Shown: positions 1-8,604, counted from the stretch's first letter. The stretch is DNA of 64,000 nucleotides from Streptomyces dysideae (GCF_001514305.1 NZ_KQ949076.1:602140-666139), one strand, 5' to 3'. Notes: generated from the sequence alone by a model not told the origin. Translations and numbers: made by a program.

Positions 1-1449
1 GGCGAGTTGACCTGGCGCCGTCCCAGCCGCGAGACGCTGCAGAACATGCTGCACAACCCGATCTACGCGGGATACTACGCCTACGGGCGCCGGCAGAGTG
101 ATGTCCGGCGCCGCAAGCCGGGACGGCCCTCGACCGGGCGGGTGGTGACCGCAATGGACTCCTGGCACGTGCTGCTGCCGGACCGGATGCCCGCCTATAT
201 CAGCGCCGGGCAGTACGCCGCGAACCTGCGCCGCCTTGAGGCCAACCGGAACACGGCCGCCGCCCCCGGCGCCCCACGCGGCGGATCGGCGCTGCTGGCC
301 GGGCTGCTGCACTGCGGCCTCTGCGGCGGGCACAAGATGACCTCCCACTACCACCGGCACGGACCGCACCCGCTCACCCACCGGTATGCCTGCGCGTTCT
401 ACCCGGTCAACTACGGCACCGGACAGCCATGCCAGACCATCACCGGCCCGGCGCTGGACGCCCACGTAGTCGACCAGGTCCTGGCCGCGGTGCGGCCGGC
501 TGCCGTGGAAGTGTCGCTCAAGGCCGCCGAGCAGGCCGAGGCCGAGCGAGCGGTGCTGGAGACGCTGTGGCGCCAGCGGGTGGAGCGGGCCAGGCTCGCC
601 GCCGAGCGAGCGGCCCGGCAATACCGCCTGGCCGAACCGGAAAACCGCCTGGTCATACGGCAGCTGGAGAAAGACTGGGAGACCGCGCTGGCCGAGCAGG
701 CCCGGCTGGAGGCCGACTATCAACGATTCACCGAGACCCGTCCGGCAGCCTTGAGCGCCGCCGAGCGGGACGCCGTCCACGCCCTGGCAGCCGATCTTCC
801 CCGACTGTGGGCCGATCCACAGGTCACGACGACCGAACGCAAGGAGCTCCTGCGCACGCTGATCGAGAGGATCACCGTCGCGGTGGTCGGCCGCAGCGAG
901 CTCGTCGACGTCACGATCACCTGGGCCGGAGGATTCGAGACCCACAGCCGGGCGGTGCGACCGGTCCTGCGCTACGACCAGCTGTCGTACTTCCCGCACC
1001 TGCTGCAGCGGCTGACCGATCTGGCCGGTCAGGGGATGAACGTCGGCCAGATCACCGCACGGCTCAACACCGAAGGGCTGAGGCCGCCCAAACGCACCAC
1101 CCGCTTCACCACCGAGCAGGTCGGCAACCTGTTGATCCGCCACGACATCCGCGTCCCCGGGCACCGCCGCACCCCCGCCCCGGACCTGCCTACGCACCAG
1201 TGGACCGTCAAGACGCTCGCGGCAGAGCTCGACCTGCCCATCAACACCGTCTACTCCTGGATCTACCGCGGCTGGATCACCTCGGAAAGGCGCCCCGGCC
1301 TGCGATTCCGGATCATCCGAGCGGATGCCGCAGAGATCCAGCGCCTCCGCGCACTGCGCGACCTGCCCCGCGGCCATCACACAAAAACCCGCTGGCAGGC
1401 ACCCGTCCCACCCCAACCCCACAACAACACCGAGAGGCAAGAGCCATGA
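1..1449 (+). CDS. Large serine recombinase, C-terminal part (5' end outside window)
   Basis: The frame is open from the first base, so the N-terminal catalytic domain lies upstream of the window. What is visible is the recombinase domain (motif NPIYAGYYAYGR near the start), a zinc beta-ribbon (CGLCGG about residues 103-108 of the visible part, with further Cys in YACAFY and QPC), then a long charged coiled coil rich in Glu/Ala/Arg and a C-terminal DNA-binding tail with a MerR-like HTH stretch (LAAELDLPINTVYSWI). This order is typical of large serine integrases of actinomycete phages and integrative elements, which catalyse site-specific integration and excision. It ends about 30 bp before the IS701 remnant. 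Whether it is still functional cannot be judged without the catalytic domain. Confidence 0.88.
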   Translation, partial: GELTWRRPSRETLQNMLHNPIYAGYYAYGRRQSDVRRRKPGRPSTGRVVTAMDSWHVLLPDRMPAYISAGQYAANLRRLEANRNTAAAPGAPRGGSALLAGLLHCGLCGGHKMTSHYHRHGPHPLTHRYACAFYPVNYGTGQPCQTITGPALDAHVVDQVLAAVRPAAVEVSLKAAEQAEAERAVLETLWRQRVERARLAAERAARQYRLAEPENRLVIRQLEKDWETALAEQARLEADYQRFTETRPAALSAAERDAVHALAADLPRLWADPQVTTTERKELLRTLIERITVAVVGRSELVDVTITWAGGFETHSRAVRPVLRYDQLSYFPHLLQRLTDLAGQGMNVGQITARLNTEGLRPPKRTTRFTTEQVGNLLIRHDIRVPGHRRTPAPDLPTHQWTVKTLAAELDLPINTVYSWIYRGWITSERRPGLRFRIIRADAAEIQRLRALRDLPRGHHTKTRWQAPVPPQPHNNTERQEP

Positions 1450-1473
1450 AAAACCATCCCGATATGGGGAGCA

Positions 1474-2087
1474 CTACGGGTGGCACACCTCGACGGTCCA
1501 CCTGCGCCCGGCCACCCGCACCAGCGTGGCCAGCGGCACCGGGGCGGCCGAGTAGCAGCGGTAAAAGGCGAGTTCACCGCTATTGCGGTTGCGGCGAACG
1601 AGTAGATGGCGGTGACCGGGCCGGTCGTCGGCAACATCGGCCAGGGCCCAGTCGTAGAAGCGGTGCCCCTTGGCGCCGGCGCCCGCGGAGAGCTTCTGCC
1701 AGGCCCGTTTCGGCAGCTTCTTGACCAGTGCATCGGCCCGCACCTTGCCCGCCCGGGTGGCGATCTGGTGATCGCAGGCGACCGCGAGGACGTAGCCGAC
1801 CTGGCGGTCTTCCAGCGCGCTGCGTAGCTGCGGATTGCCTCCGTAGACCTCGTCTGCCGCCACCCAGGCGGCACGGACCCCGGCATCCAGGGTCCGGCCG
1901 ATCATACGGACGGCGAGCGCGGGCTTCGTGGCGAAGCCGACCTCCTCGGGAATCCCGGCCGACCGGCAGCGGGCCGCGTCCGTGATCCACGAGCGCGGCA
2001 CATACAGTTCCCGGTCGATCGCCGCGTGCCCGCGTCGGCTGGAATAGGCTAGGTAGACGGCGACCTGGCTGTTCTCGATGCGCCCGG
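1474..2087 (-). pseudogene. IS701-family transposase, 3' fragment
   Basis: On the minus strand this encodes the second half of an IS701-type DDE transposase. Recognisable stretches are AYSSRRGHAAIDRELYVPR, then GFATKPALAVRMI, AAWVAADEVYGG with a catalytic Asp region, and a terminal RRWTVE. The family normally continues RRWTVEECF plus a further C-terminal helical part. Here the match stops at about 1487 and the frame ends at 1474, so the C terminus is deleted. The 5' half is at 3825-4221; the two are separated by an ISAzo13-type insertion. Removing that insertion with one copy of its 3-bp duplication restores an uninterrupted frame (QYTGTAGRIENSQ), which proves they were one gene. Confidence 0.88.
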
Positions 2088-2103
2088 GGGCCCGTATTTC
2101 AAT
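2088..2103. repeat. Terminal inverted repeat, left end of the ISAzo13-type element
   Basis: GGGCCCGTATTTCAAT, exact reverse complement of 3809-3824. It lies 5 bp outside the transposase stop codon. Confidence 0.9.
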
Positions 2104-2108
2104 AACTG

Positions 2109-3770
2109 TCAGCGACGGGTTCCCGCGGGGGTTGTTCGGGCGTGTAGCTGTTCCAATGTGCGGGCGGGCGATCCGGGTATCGGCGTGACGAGGATCCGGT
2201 GCAGGTCCAGGAGCCGTTTTGCGTCCTGGTACTGGATGGACAGGTTGGTGCGGTTGACGCCCAGTAGTTGGGCCAGGAACGTCATGGTCACCGCTCTGCG
2301 CCGGCGGAGGATGGCTGCCAGGAGCCGGTGGGTGTGGTCCACGCTGCTGGTTTGTGGGTGACGGTAGCTGCGCGGGCGGTGGAAGCGTCGCTGGAATGCT
2401 GCCTCGGCCAACGCGTCCCAGAAAGGTTCCGAGACCGCCACCAGATGCTCGAAGGCGGTTCGTGACATGCCGGTCAGGGCCGGGTCGGTGAGCATCGCGG
2501 TCAGGGCCGGGTCGGTCCGGTGTGTCGTTGCCGGCGCGTCTGGCGCTCGCGGCGGAAGGGGAGACAGCGTGTAGTTCCAGTCACCGTGGAAGGCGTTGGG
2601 TGTAATGGGAAGGGCGTGGAACTCGGCGGGTGTGACGCTGATGCCGAGGTCGTAGCTGCCTGTGTCCAGTTCGGCCCCGATGGTCAGGCCGGTCCTGGTG
2701 GTTGTGGCGGCGATGGTCTCGAGGATGACCTGGTAGCTGGTCAGCGGCCGTCCCCGCCAGTTCGCGGTGATGTGACAGAACATCCGGTGCTCTATCTTGT
2801 TCCACTTCGAAGTCCCCGGCGGTAGGTGACAGACCGTGATCTCCAGGCCGCTCTCTCGTGCGAAGGTGGCAAGGTTGCTTTTCCAGGTCCAGCGGCGGGG
2901 GTCGTTGGAGCCGCCGGAGTCGGCGGTGATCAGGAGCCGGGTGGCATTCGGGTGGTCCGCCCGTCCGCGGTGTTGCCACCAGCGTCGGATGGACTCCACC
3001 GCGAACTGGGCGGTGTCGTGGTCGGTGCCGACGTTGACCCATCCGCTGTTGTTGGCAATGTCGTAGATCCCGTAGGGGATCGCCATGGGCTGGTCGTTGG
3101 TGGTGAACGTGTGGCAGTCCACCTTGATCGCGTTCTTGCCCGGGCGCCAGGTGCGACCGGGCCGGTCACGGTTGCCGAGCCATTCCTTGGCTTTGGTGTC
3201 GACGCTGATCACCGGCTGGGCATCGTTGAGGAACGCGGCGGCGGTGGCATTGAGGTGGGTGAACTGGGCATCGCGGTCCGGATGGCTGATGCCCTCTGTG
3301 GTCTTCGCGGTTCCCTGCAGGCTGTAGCCCAGGGTGTGCAGCAGGTGTCCGACGGTTGAAGCGCTGACCGGGTGGCCCTGTGCGGTGAGCGTCGAGGCCA
3401 GGGCCCGTAACGACAGCGTGGTCCACCGCAACGGGGAGACGGGGTCGCCTCGGGTGTGCGGCTCGATCAGCGACTCCAGCGCGGGCAGCAGGCCAGGGTC
3501 GGTCTCCGTCAGCCGCTTGCGGCCCGCACCTGGAGCCCGGACCCGCAGGGTCGGTGAGGGACAACCGGCCAACTCGGCCATGCCTCGCGCGATGGTTGCA
3601 GTGCTGGTGCCGGAGGCGATGGCGACCCGGACGATCCCGCCGCGGCCGAGGGCCGTCGCCTCACTGGCCAGGTACAACCGACGGCGGCGCTCATCAAGGT
3701 GCGGCAGGATCTGATCGAACTTGGCCCGCAGAGCACGAGCCGCAACGCGGCCTGACAGACACGAGGTCAT
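2109..3770 (-). CDS. ISAzo13-family transposase
   Basis: A 553-residue DDE transposase. The N-terminal third is a helix-turn-helix region (GTSTATIARGMAEL) followed by a second one (ASTVGHLLHTLGY). The catalytic core shows VISVDTKAKEW (first Asp), LLITADSGGSN (second Asp) and TSKWNKIEHRMFCHI (Glu), an arrangement characteristic of ISAzo13/Rhodopirellula-type transposases. The C-terminal 150 residues form a further helical domain. The gene is intact, lies within the inverted repeats, and moves the element that disrupts the surrounding IS701 gene. Confidence 0.9.
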   Translation of the reverse strand: MTSCLSGRVAARALRAKFDQILPHLDERRRRLYLASEATALGRGGIVRVAIASGTSTATIARGMAELAGCPSPTLRVRAPGAGRKRLTETDPGLLPALESLIEPHTRGDPVSPLRWTTLSLRALASTLTAQGHPVSASTVGHLLHTLGYSLQGTAKTTEGISHPDRDAQFTHLNATAAAFLNDAQPVISVDTKAKEWLGNRDRPGRTWRPGKNAIKVDCHTFTTNDQPMAIPYGIYDIANNSGWVNVGTDHDTAQFAVESIRRWWQHRGRADHPNATRLLITADSGGSNDPRRWTWKSNLATFARESGLEITVCHLPPGTSKWNKIEHRMFCHITANWRGRPLTSYQVILETIAATTTRTGLTIGAELDTGSYDLGISVTPAEFHALPITPNAFHGDWNYTLSPLPPRAPDAPATTHRTDPALTAMLTDPALTGMSRTAFEHLVAVSEPFWDALAEAAFQRRFHRPRSYRHPQTSSVDHTHRLLAAILRRRRAVTMTFLAQLLGVNRTNLSIQYQDAKRLLDLHRILVTPIPGSPARTLEQLHARTTPAGTRR

Positions 3771-3808
3771 ATCTCAGACTCCCACCAACACCCCTCTGCC
3801 GAGCACTA

Positions 3809-3824
3809 ATTGAAATACGGGCCC
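3809..3824. repeat. Terminal inverted repeat, right end of the ISAzo13-type element
   Basis: ATTGAAATACGGGCCC, exact reverse complement of the left end at 2088-2103. It is followed by the CGG target duplication at 3825-3827. Confidence 0.9.
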
Positions 3825-4221
3825 CGGCGGTGCCGGTGTACTGGCGCTGCACGCCGACCGTGGCGGTGCCCTTTTTCAGGTCGCCGGTCTCATCGACGAC
3901 CAACACCGCGTCGTGATCATGCAGTTGCTCGACGACGAAGCCGCGCAGCTCGTCCCGGACCGCATCGGCATCCCACTTCGCCCTCGACAGCAGATGCTGC
4001 AGGCCGTACGGGGTGGCATCGCCGGCGTGCTCGGCCAGCGTCCAGCAGTTCTTGCGTGGCAGGTCCGACAAGAGCCCGAGCACGAATTCCCGGGCCCGCC
4101 GCCGTGGTTCCACTCGGGTGAACCGTCCCGCGATGCGGCCCATCAGGACCTCAAACATGTCCTGCCAGCGGGCGGGATCTATGCTGTGGCCTGCGGCCAC
4201 CGCCTGATCTTCTGTCTTCAC
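3825..4221 (-). pseudogene. IS701-family transposase, 5' fragment
   Basis: The start codon and about the first 132 residues of an IS701-type transposase on the minus strand: FEVLMGRIAGRF, WTLAEHAGDATPYGLQHLL, then VLVVDETGDLKKGTATVGVQ with the first catalytic Asp. These are hallmark stretches of the family. The frame runs into the ISAzo13-type insertion immediately after RQYTGTAG and continues in the fragment at 1474-2087. With the C-terminal deletion as well, no active enzyme can be made. Confidence 0.9.
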
Positions 4222-4314
4222 ACACTGATGATCAACGGTGGCCGCATCCGTGCCGCTCGCCCCCTGCGATCCGAGGGGCAGGGGGCCTACTGGCGCGCCG
4301 GGCAGGGGCTAATC

Positions 4315-4845
4315 ATGTGGTCGCTCACTTCACGGCCGGTGTTCCGGCGCTTCGCCGGTGCTGTCACGGCTGGCCTGGCCTTGGCGGCAACCTCAGGGTG
4401 CACGGTTCCCATCGATGCCGTCGCCGGTATCTCCGTGACCGCCGACGGCCGCCTGCTCGGCGTCATGATGGTCTGCGGGCATCAGATCGACGGTGCGATC
4501 CTCTACGTCGACAGCGACGATGCCGACAAGACGGTGACGGTCGGTTCATGGACCGCCGACCACCCCCTCACGGCAGGTCTCACCACCTGGACCCTTAATC
4601 CTCCTTCTGCGGGCTGGACCGCCGACAAACCTCTCGCTCCGCTCACCGCCAAGACCGCCTATGCCCTCTACGGGGGGACCGAGGACAACTCGTGGTCATC
4701 GAGCAGCGTCTCCTTCACCCTGGCCGACCGGGACCGGCTCACCCCGGGAATGGTCCGCTACGACAAGATCTCGGACAATGGTGATGAATCCGCAGTCACC
4801 GTTCCCATAGCGGAGTTCAAAGCCAGGGCCTGTCGGGACATGTAA
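4315..4845 (+). CDS. Small predicted lipoprotein
   Basis: A 176-residue protein with a lipoprotein signal peptide: two Arg in the n-region, a hydrophobic stretch AGAVTAGLALAA, and a lipobox ending TSGC with Cys at about residue 29. The mature part is Thr/Asp-rich, with WTLNPPSAGW and YALYGGTEDNSWSS, and looks like a beta-rich extracellular domain. ATG at 4315 is chosen because the signal peptide begins there; the frame stays open further upstream but overlaps the transposase fragment. The likely place is the outer face of the membrane. Function is unknown; similar small lipoproteins are common in Streptomyces. Confidence 0.7.
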   Translation: MWSLTSRPVFRRFAGAVTAGLALAATSGCTVPIDAVAGISVTADGRLLGVMMVCGHQIDGAILYVDSDDADKTVTVGSWTADHPLTAGLTTWTLNPPSAGWTADKPLAPLTAKTAYALYGGTEDNSWSSSSVSFTLADRDRLTPGMVRYDKISDNGDESAVTVPIAEFKARACRDM

Positions 4846-4930
4846 CGCAACGGCGCCTCCGGCCAGGTCGAGGCGCTTCGCCGCCACAAGACGCAAGATC
4901 ACGATCTACAGCTGGAGTACTAACCTCTCC

Positions 4931-5120
4931 ATCAACGCGATGAAGGAGACAAGTAGTCCGGGTCCACGCGAGCCGAGAGAGCTGTCGGTAGCTGGGAAGG
5001 CAGCCTCGCGCCCTGCGGCGAATCCCCCCGTGACCGGGTCGTGAACGAGGCCACCACCCTGTGGTGGCGAAGGCGCGGTGGCACCGCGAGTCGCCCCTTC
5101 TCGCCCGCGCTCCCAAGGGA
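4931..5120 (+). promoter_or_regulatory. T-box leader upstream of the seryl-tRNA synthetase gene (specifier UCC)
   Basis: Stem I opens with a typical GATGAAGGAGACAAGTAG segment (4939-4956), followed by GCGAGCCGAGAGAGCTG. The antiterminator T-box core GCGGTGGCACCGCG lies at 5075-5088 and matches the consensus GGTGGNACCGCG. Aligned without gaps to the second leader at 8341, the segment GCCTCGCGCCC-N9 leads to the triplet TCC at 5023-5025, a serine codon. The variable base of TGGN is C, complementary to the G73 usual in tRNA-Ser. No run of T follows the 3' hairpin, so control may be translational, as known for actinobacterial ileS T-boxes, but this is inference. Confidence 0.87.
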
Positions 5121-5157
5121 TCACGTCACAACGACTGATCGAACGGAGCACCGCACG

Positions 5158-6444
5158 ATGATCGATGTCACCCTGATCCGCGACAATCCGGCCTACGTCC
5201 ACCAGGCACTGGCCAAGCGGGCCGTCCACGTCGACCTCGAAGGGTTTCTGCGCCTGGACGACGACTACCGGCATACGCGAGCTGAGGTAGAGCGCCTCCG
5301 CGCGGAGCTGAAGAGGATCTCGGGCAACATCGCGAAGCGGCAACGGGCAGGCGAGGATGCGGCAGACCTGCGCTCGGAGGCGACGGCCGTCGGCGACAAT
5401 CTGACCGCCGCCGAGACGAAGCTCGCCGGACTGGAACAAGCGCGTCGAGCCTTCCTTGATCCGTTGCCGAACCTGCCCGACGCGGAGGTGCCGGCCGGAG
5501 GCAAGGAGAACAACGAGGTCGTCCGCGAAGTCGGCCGGCGCCCGGAGTTTGGCTTCGCGCCGAAGGATCACGTGGAGCTGGCCCGGCACCTCGGCCTGGT
5601 CGACTACGAGCGGGGAACGAAGCTCGGCGGCAGCGGCTTCTGGCTCTACCGGGGAAACGGCGCGCTCCTTGAGTGGGCGCTATTGAACTACTTCGTCGAG
5701 GCCCACGTGCGGGACGGCTACGAGTTCGTGCTGCCGCCGCACGTGCTGACCTTCGTAGCCGGGTACACGGCGGGCCAGTTCCCGAAGTTCGCCGACGAGG
5801 TCTTCGTCCTGGAGGAGAGCGAGCAAGGCCCGGCACGGTTCCTGCTGCCGACCGCGGAGACCGCGCTGGTCAACCTGCACCGGGACGAGACGCTGCCCGA
5901 GATGGAGTTGCCGAAGCGGTACGTCGCCTACACGCCTTGCTACCGCAAGGAGGCTGGCGGCTACCGCACGGCCGAGCGGGGGACCCTGCGCGGGCACCAG
6001 TTCAACAAGGTCGAACTGTTCCAGTTCACCCACCCCAACGCTTCGGACGCCGCGCACGAAGAACTCCTCGGTAAGGCCGAGGCGTTGGTGCAGGAGTTGG
6101 ATCTGCACTATCGGATCACACGGCTTGCGGCCGGGGACACGAGCGCGGCGATGGCCAGGACCTACGACGTCGAGGTGTGGCTGCCGAGCGTCAGCGCGTA
6201 CGTCGAGGTCAGCTCGGTGTCGAACGCCCGCGACTACCAGGCCAGGCGCGGCAACATCCGCTACCGGCCCCGGCAGGGCAAGTCGGCGTACGTGCACACG
6301 CTGAACGCCTCGGGCCTGGCCACCAGCCGTCTGGTGCCCGCGCTGCTGGAACAGCACCAGCAGGCCGACGGCGCCGTGGCGGTCCCGGACGTCCTGCGGA
6401 AGTGGATCCCGAGCGGTGTCCTGGCAGCACCCGTGCCGGCCTGA
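5158..6444 (+). CDS. serS: Seryl-tRNA synthetase, probably a second copy
   Basis: A 428-residue class II synthetase that charges tRNA-Ser with serine. Residues 1-110 form the tRNA-binding coiled coil (AEVERLRAELKRISGNIAKR). Motif 2 has YRKEAGGYRTAERGTLRGHQ from residue 262, and motif 3 has GLATSRL from residue 386; both carry the ATP-binding Arg. ATG at 5158 is preceded by CGGAG and begins MIDVTLIRDNP, the normal family N terminus; upstream in frame lies the T-box. The genomic setting with a T-box and mobile elements suggests it is not the housekeeping gene. Extra SerRS copies in Streptomyces are known for self-resistance (albomycin) or for supplying Ser-tRNA to a pathway (valanimycin). Confidence 0.93.
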   Translation: MIDVTLIRDNPAYVHQALAKRAVHVDLEGFLRLDDDYRHTRAEVERLRAELKRISGNIAKRQRAGEDAADLRSEATAVGDNLTAAETKLAGLEQARRAFLDPLPNLPDAEVPAGGKENNEVVREVGRRPEFGFAPKDHVELARHLGLVDYERGTKLGGSGFWLYRGNGALLEWALLNYFVEAHVRDGYEFVLPPHVLTFVAGYTAGQFPKFADEVFVLEESEQGPARFLLPTAETALVNLHRDETLPEMELPKRYVAYTPCYRKEAGGYRTAERGTLRGHQFNKVELFQFTHPNASDAAHEELLGKAEALVQELDLHYRITRLAAGDTSAAMARTYDVEVWLPSVSAYVEVSSVSNARDYQARRGNIRYRPRQGKSAYVHTLNASGLATSRLVPALLEQHQQADGAVAVPDVLRKWIPSGVLAAPVPA

Positions 6445-6489
6445 CGCCGAGCGGGCTGTACGTCGAGCACCGAACGGCTGTCCCGCGGG

Positions 6490-7473
6490 TCAGAATGCCC
6501 AGCCATGCCGATCGGCCAGCCACCGCAGGGTGACCTCTCCGCACCACGTCTGGTGCTGACGAATGTGCGGGGACCACTCTGCTGGGGGCTGTCCGCCGGA
6601 GGTCAGGAAGGAGCCCGAGAGTGCGGCCAGCGCCGCATCAATTTGTTCGTCGGCGACTCCACGGGCGGTGGGGTGCTGGATGAAGAGGGACGTGGCATCG
6701 TGGCCGTCGGCGTAGGCGGTGGCCAGGAGGAGGACCAGATCGAACCAGCTCGCCCCCAGGCATGGCCAGTTCCAGTCGCAGATCCACGCGGCGCCGTATG
6801 TGTCGATCAGCACGTTGTCCTGGCGCAGGTCATGGTGAAGGACGGCATTTCCTGCGACGGCCTCCCGCCATCCGCTCTCCAGGCCGGCCAGCACGTCCAG
6901 GAGGTCGAGTGGCATCCAAGAGGGGAGGACGTTCGTGGGCGTGGCGCCACGGGCGACGTTGCGCCAGTCGGCGAAGTCACCATCTGCACCCACTGGCTTG
7001 AGACCAATGTGCTGGAGTCGTGCGGGTGGGGTGGCGAGCGCTTCTGCAGCGATCGTGTAGGCGTCGAGGGTGGCCTTGAGCTCGTCGGATTTCCATGGCG
7101 CGGCGGGCAAACGGCCGCCGTCAACAGCTTCGATGCCGAGGACGACCCATCCGTCCTGCTCCTCAATCCACTGCAGGCGTGGCGCCGGAATCGGTGCGGG
7201 GAGCGCCTGGTTGATCAACGCTTCCCTGCGGTAGCAGTCGGCGACCACCGCGTTGTCCGTGCTGTTGACCGCTTTGATGAACTGAGGTCCGGACGTGCCA
7301 CGGAGCACTGCGGCGAAGCCGCTGGTGAATCCGCTCCCGGTGCTGCGCCCGGCCTGTACCTCGCCCCCGAGATGCTGTGCGATGAGTTGGCGAACGTCCT
7401 GGGGGAGGTCCTGCCAGTGTGGGCGTACCGCAGTGGCGTTGTACCGGAGGCGGGGGGTGATGATGTGGGGCAT
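6490..7473 (-). CDS. APH-fold phosphotransferase
   Basis: A 327-residue protein of the aminoglycoside phosphotransferase/choline kinase fold. The catalytic loop is LHHDLRQDNVLID (HxD....N) and the metal-binding Asp follows in ICDWNW. An N-terminal SGFTSGFAAVL resembles the phosphate-binding loop. Convergent with serS, 45 bp from its stop. ATG at 7473 is chosen because it precedes the conserved part; an upstream extension to 7602 is possible and no start has a strong ribosome site. The substrate is unknown; this fold phosphorylates aminoglycosides, macrolides, choline, fructosamines and other small hydroxyl compounds. Confidence 0.8.
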   Translation of the reverse strand: MPHIITPRLRYNATAVRPHWQDLPQDVRQLIAQHLGGEVQAGRSTGSGFTSGFAAVLRGTSGPQFIKAVNSTDNAVVADCYRREALINQALPAPIPAPRLQWIEEQDGWVVLGIEAVDGGRLPAAPWKSDELKATLDAYTIAAEALATPPARLQHIGLKPVGADGDFADWRNVARGATPTNVLPSWMPLDLLDVLAGLESGWREAVAGNAVLHHDLRQDNVLIDTYGAAWICDWNWPCLGASWFDLVLLLATAYADGHDATSLFIQHPTARGVADEQIDAALAALSGSFLTSGGQPPAEWSPHIRQHQTWCGEVTLRWLADRHGWAF

Positions 7474-7653
7474 GCCGTCAGGATGAGGGAACCGCATTCG
7501 CCGGCGCCACGCAGTTGTCGCGTGGACGAGTCCCGGTCCATGCGCTCGCTGAGCCGCGTAGGACTGCATCGAGACGAGGAGCGTCCTGGTCGCTGCGGCC
7601 ACAGCCTGATCACCGATGGCCGCCCCCCTATCCGAACCGGCCGGCTGGCGCGA

Positions 7654-8211
7654 TCAGGAACTGCGGGCGGGATGAGGCTTGGGGGCCCAACCGGTGGCGG
7701 CCACCACCTCCCGCGCGATGTCCACGACAGGTCGTCCGTCCGTCACCACCCGCACGGTATCTGCGGAGGCACGCAGGTCCAGGAGCCGCGCCTTGCGGAC
7801 GCTCCCTTCCAGCTCCTTCTCCAGTTCCGAGCCGAGTTCCCGCCCCAGAAGCCGCTCGCGGGCGGTGGCATCGGAGGCGGTGAGCAGGACTCGTATGATC
7901 CGCACCTCGGCCCCCATGGCGCGTTCGAACATGCCTGTCGCCTCGGGCAGCACGCTCACGGTGTTCGTGTAGATCAGACGCCGGTAGCCGCGGTGGGCGA
8001 AGTTCGCCCATACGGCGGTCAGGTTGCTCTCGGTGATCTCCGTGCGGTGCGGGTCCCCTGCTGGTGCTGGATGCACCTGCCCCATGAAGTCCCCCTCGAT
8101 GACCGCGTGAGGGACCGCCGCGGCACGCAACAAAGCCGAAACCTCCCACCCCACCGTCGTCTTGCCGACGCCGGCTCGCCCGCCTATGAGCAGTACTTCA
8201 GCTTGATCCAT
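7654..8211 (-). CDS. P-loop nucleoside/small-molecule kinase
   Basis: A 185-residue P-loop protein with Walker A GGRAGVGKTTVG at residues 10-21 and a following VIEGDF that resembles the substrate-binding Asp of AAA_33/gluconate-kinase-like kinases. A later arginine-rich lid-type segment is TASDATARERLLGRELGS. It lies 180 bp upstream of the kinase at 6490-7473 on the same strand and could be co-transcribed. Divergent from the T-box/aspS unit. The substrate cannot be assigned. Confidence 0.75.
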   Translation of the reverse strand: MDQAEVLLIGGRAGVGKTTVGWEVSALLRAAAVPHAVIEGDFMGQVHPAPAGDPHRTEITESNLTAVWANFAHRGYRRLIYTNTVSVLPEATGMFERAMGAEVRIIRVLLTASDATARERLLGRELGSELEKELEGSVRKARLLDLRASADTVRVVTDGRPVVDIAREVVAATGWAPKPHPARSS

Positions 8212-8340
8212 GAGGGCAGCGTGCCAGCAGGCGATCGACTCACGCGATCCCTTATCGATCCGCCTTCCCTAGCAAGATCACGCCTTGCTCAGGAATCTCG
8301 CTGTCCTCTCCGGGGCCTGCGTCGCTATCCTCCGTGGCAA

Positions 8341-8577
8341 CGCGATGACGGAGACGAGTAGCCGCGGGATCACGCGAGCCGAGAGAGCTGCTGGCAGCTG
8401 GGAAGGCAGCCTCGCGCCCCGAGGTGAAGATCCTCCCGAGTGCGGGGAGGAACGGCCCGCCGGCCCAATGCCCCGCCGGCTGGCCTCGTAACCGGCCACG
8501 AATGAGGCCGCCGCCGTCGAGTGGCGGTGAAGGCGCGGTGGAACCGCGAGTCCCCTTCTCGCCCGCGCCCCCAAGGG
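8341..8577 (+). promoter_or_regulatory. T-box leader upstream of the archaeal-type aspartyl-tRNA synthetase gene (specifier GAU)
   Basis: A clear relative of the leader at 4931: it shares GATGACGGAGACGAGTAG, CGCGAGCCGAGAGAGCTG and GGGAAGGCAGCCTCGCGCCC, and the T-box core GCGGTGGAACCGCG (8535-8548). In the ungapped alignment the triplet that is TCC in the serS leader is GAT here (8429-8431), an aspartate codon. The base after TGG is A, not the C expected to pair with G73 of tRNA-Asp, so the acceptor-end contact is imperfect on paper. The segment CCCCTTCTCGCCCGCG after the core is shared by both leaders and no T-tract follows. Confidence 0.87.
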
Positions 8578-8604
8578 ATCACCATGACGCCCTGGAGGGC
8601 TGCG

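Larger units (their letters stand above)
2088..3824. mobile_element. Intact ISAzo13-type insertion sequence, 1,737 bp
   Basis: Terminal inverted repeats of 16 bp, GGGCCCGTATTTCAAT, occur at 2088-2103 and inverted at 3809-3824. A 3-bp direct repeat CGG flanks the element (2085-2087 and 3825-3827). Deleting the element plus one CGG joins the IS701 reading frame exactly, so the borders are secure. The single transposase gene fills the element. Perfect ends and an uninterrupted transposase suggest a recent insertion. Confidence 0.9.
1480..4240 (-). mobile_element. IS701-type element remnant carrying a nested insertion
   Basis: The outer element is an IS701-family insertion sequence on the minus strand. 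It starts just upstream of the transposase start at 4221 and is truncated at about 1487, right after the recombinase gene. Its transposase is split by the ISAzo13-type element at 2088-3824. The ends are approximate because I could not define terminal inverted repeats for the outer element. Confidence 0.7.

Noticed and set aside
429..1724. A 431-residue plus-strand frame overlapping the recombinase in another frame
   Set aside because: Arg/Pro/Ala-rich out-of-frame reading of the recombinase gene, extending into the IS701 remnant.
6505..8361. A 618-residue plus-strand frame opposite the APH and P-loop kinase genes
   Set aside because: Antisense to two genes with catalytic motifs on the other strand, with composition typical of GC-rich shadow frames.
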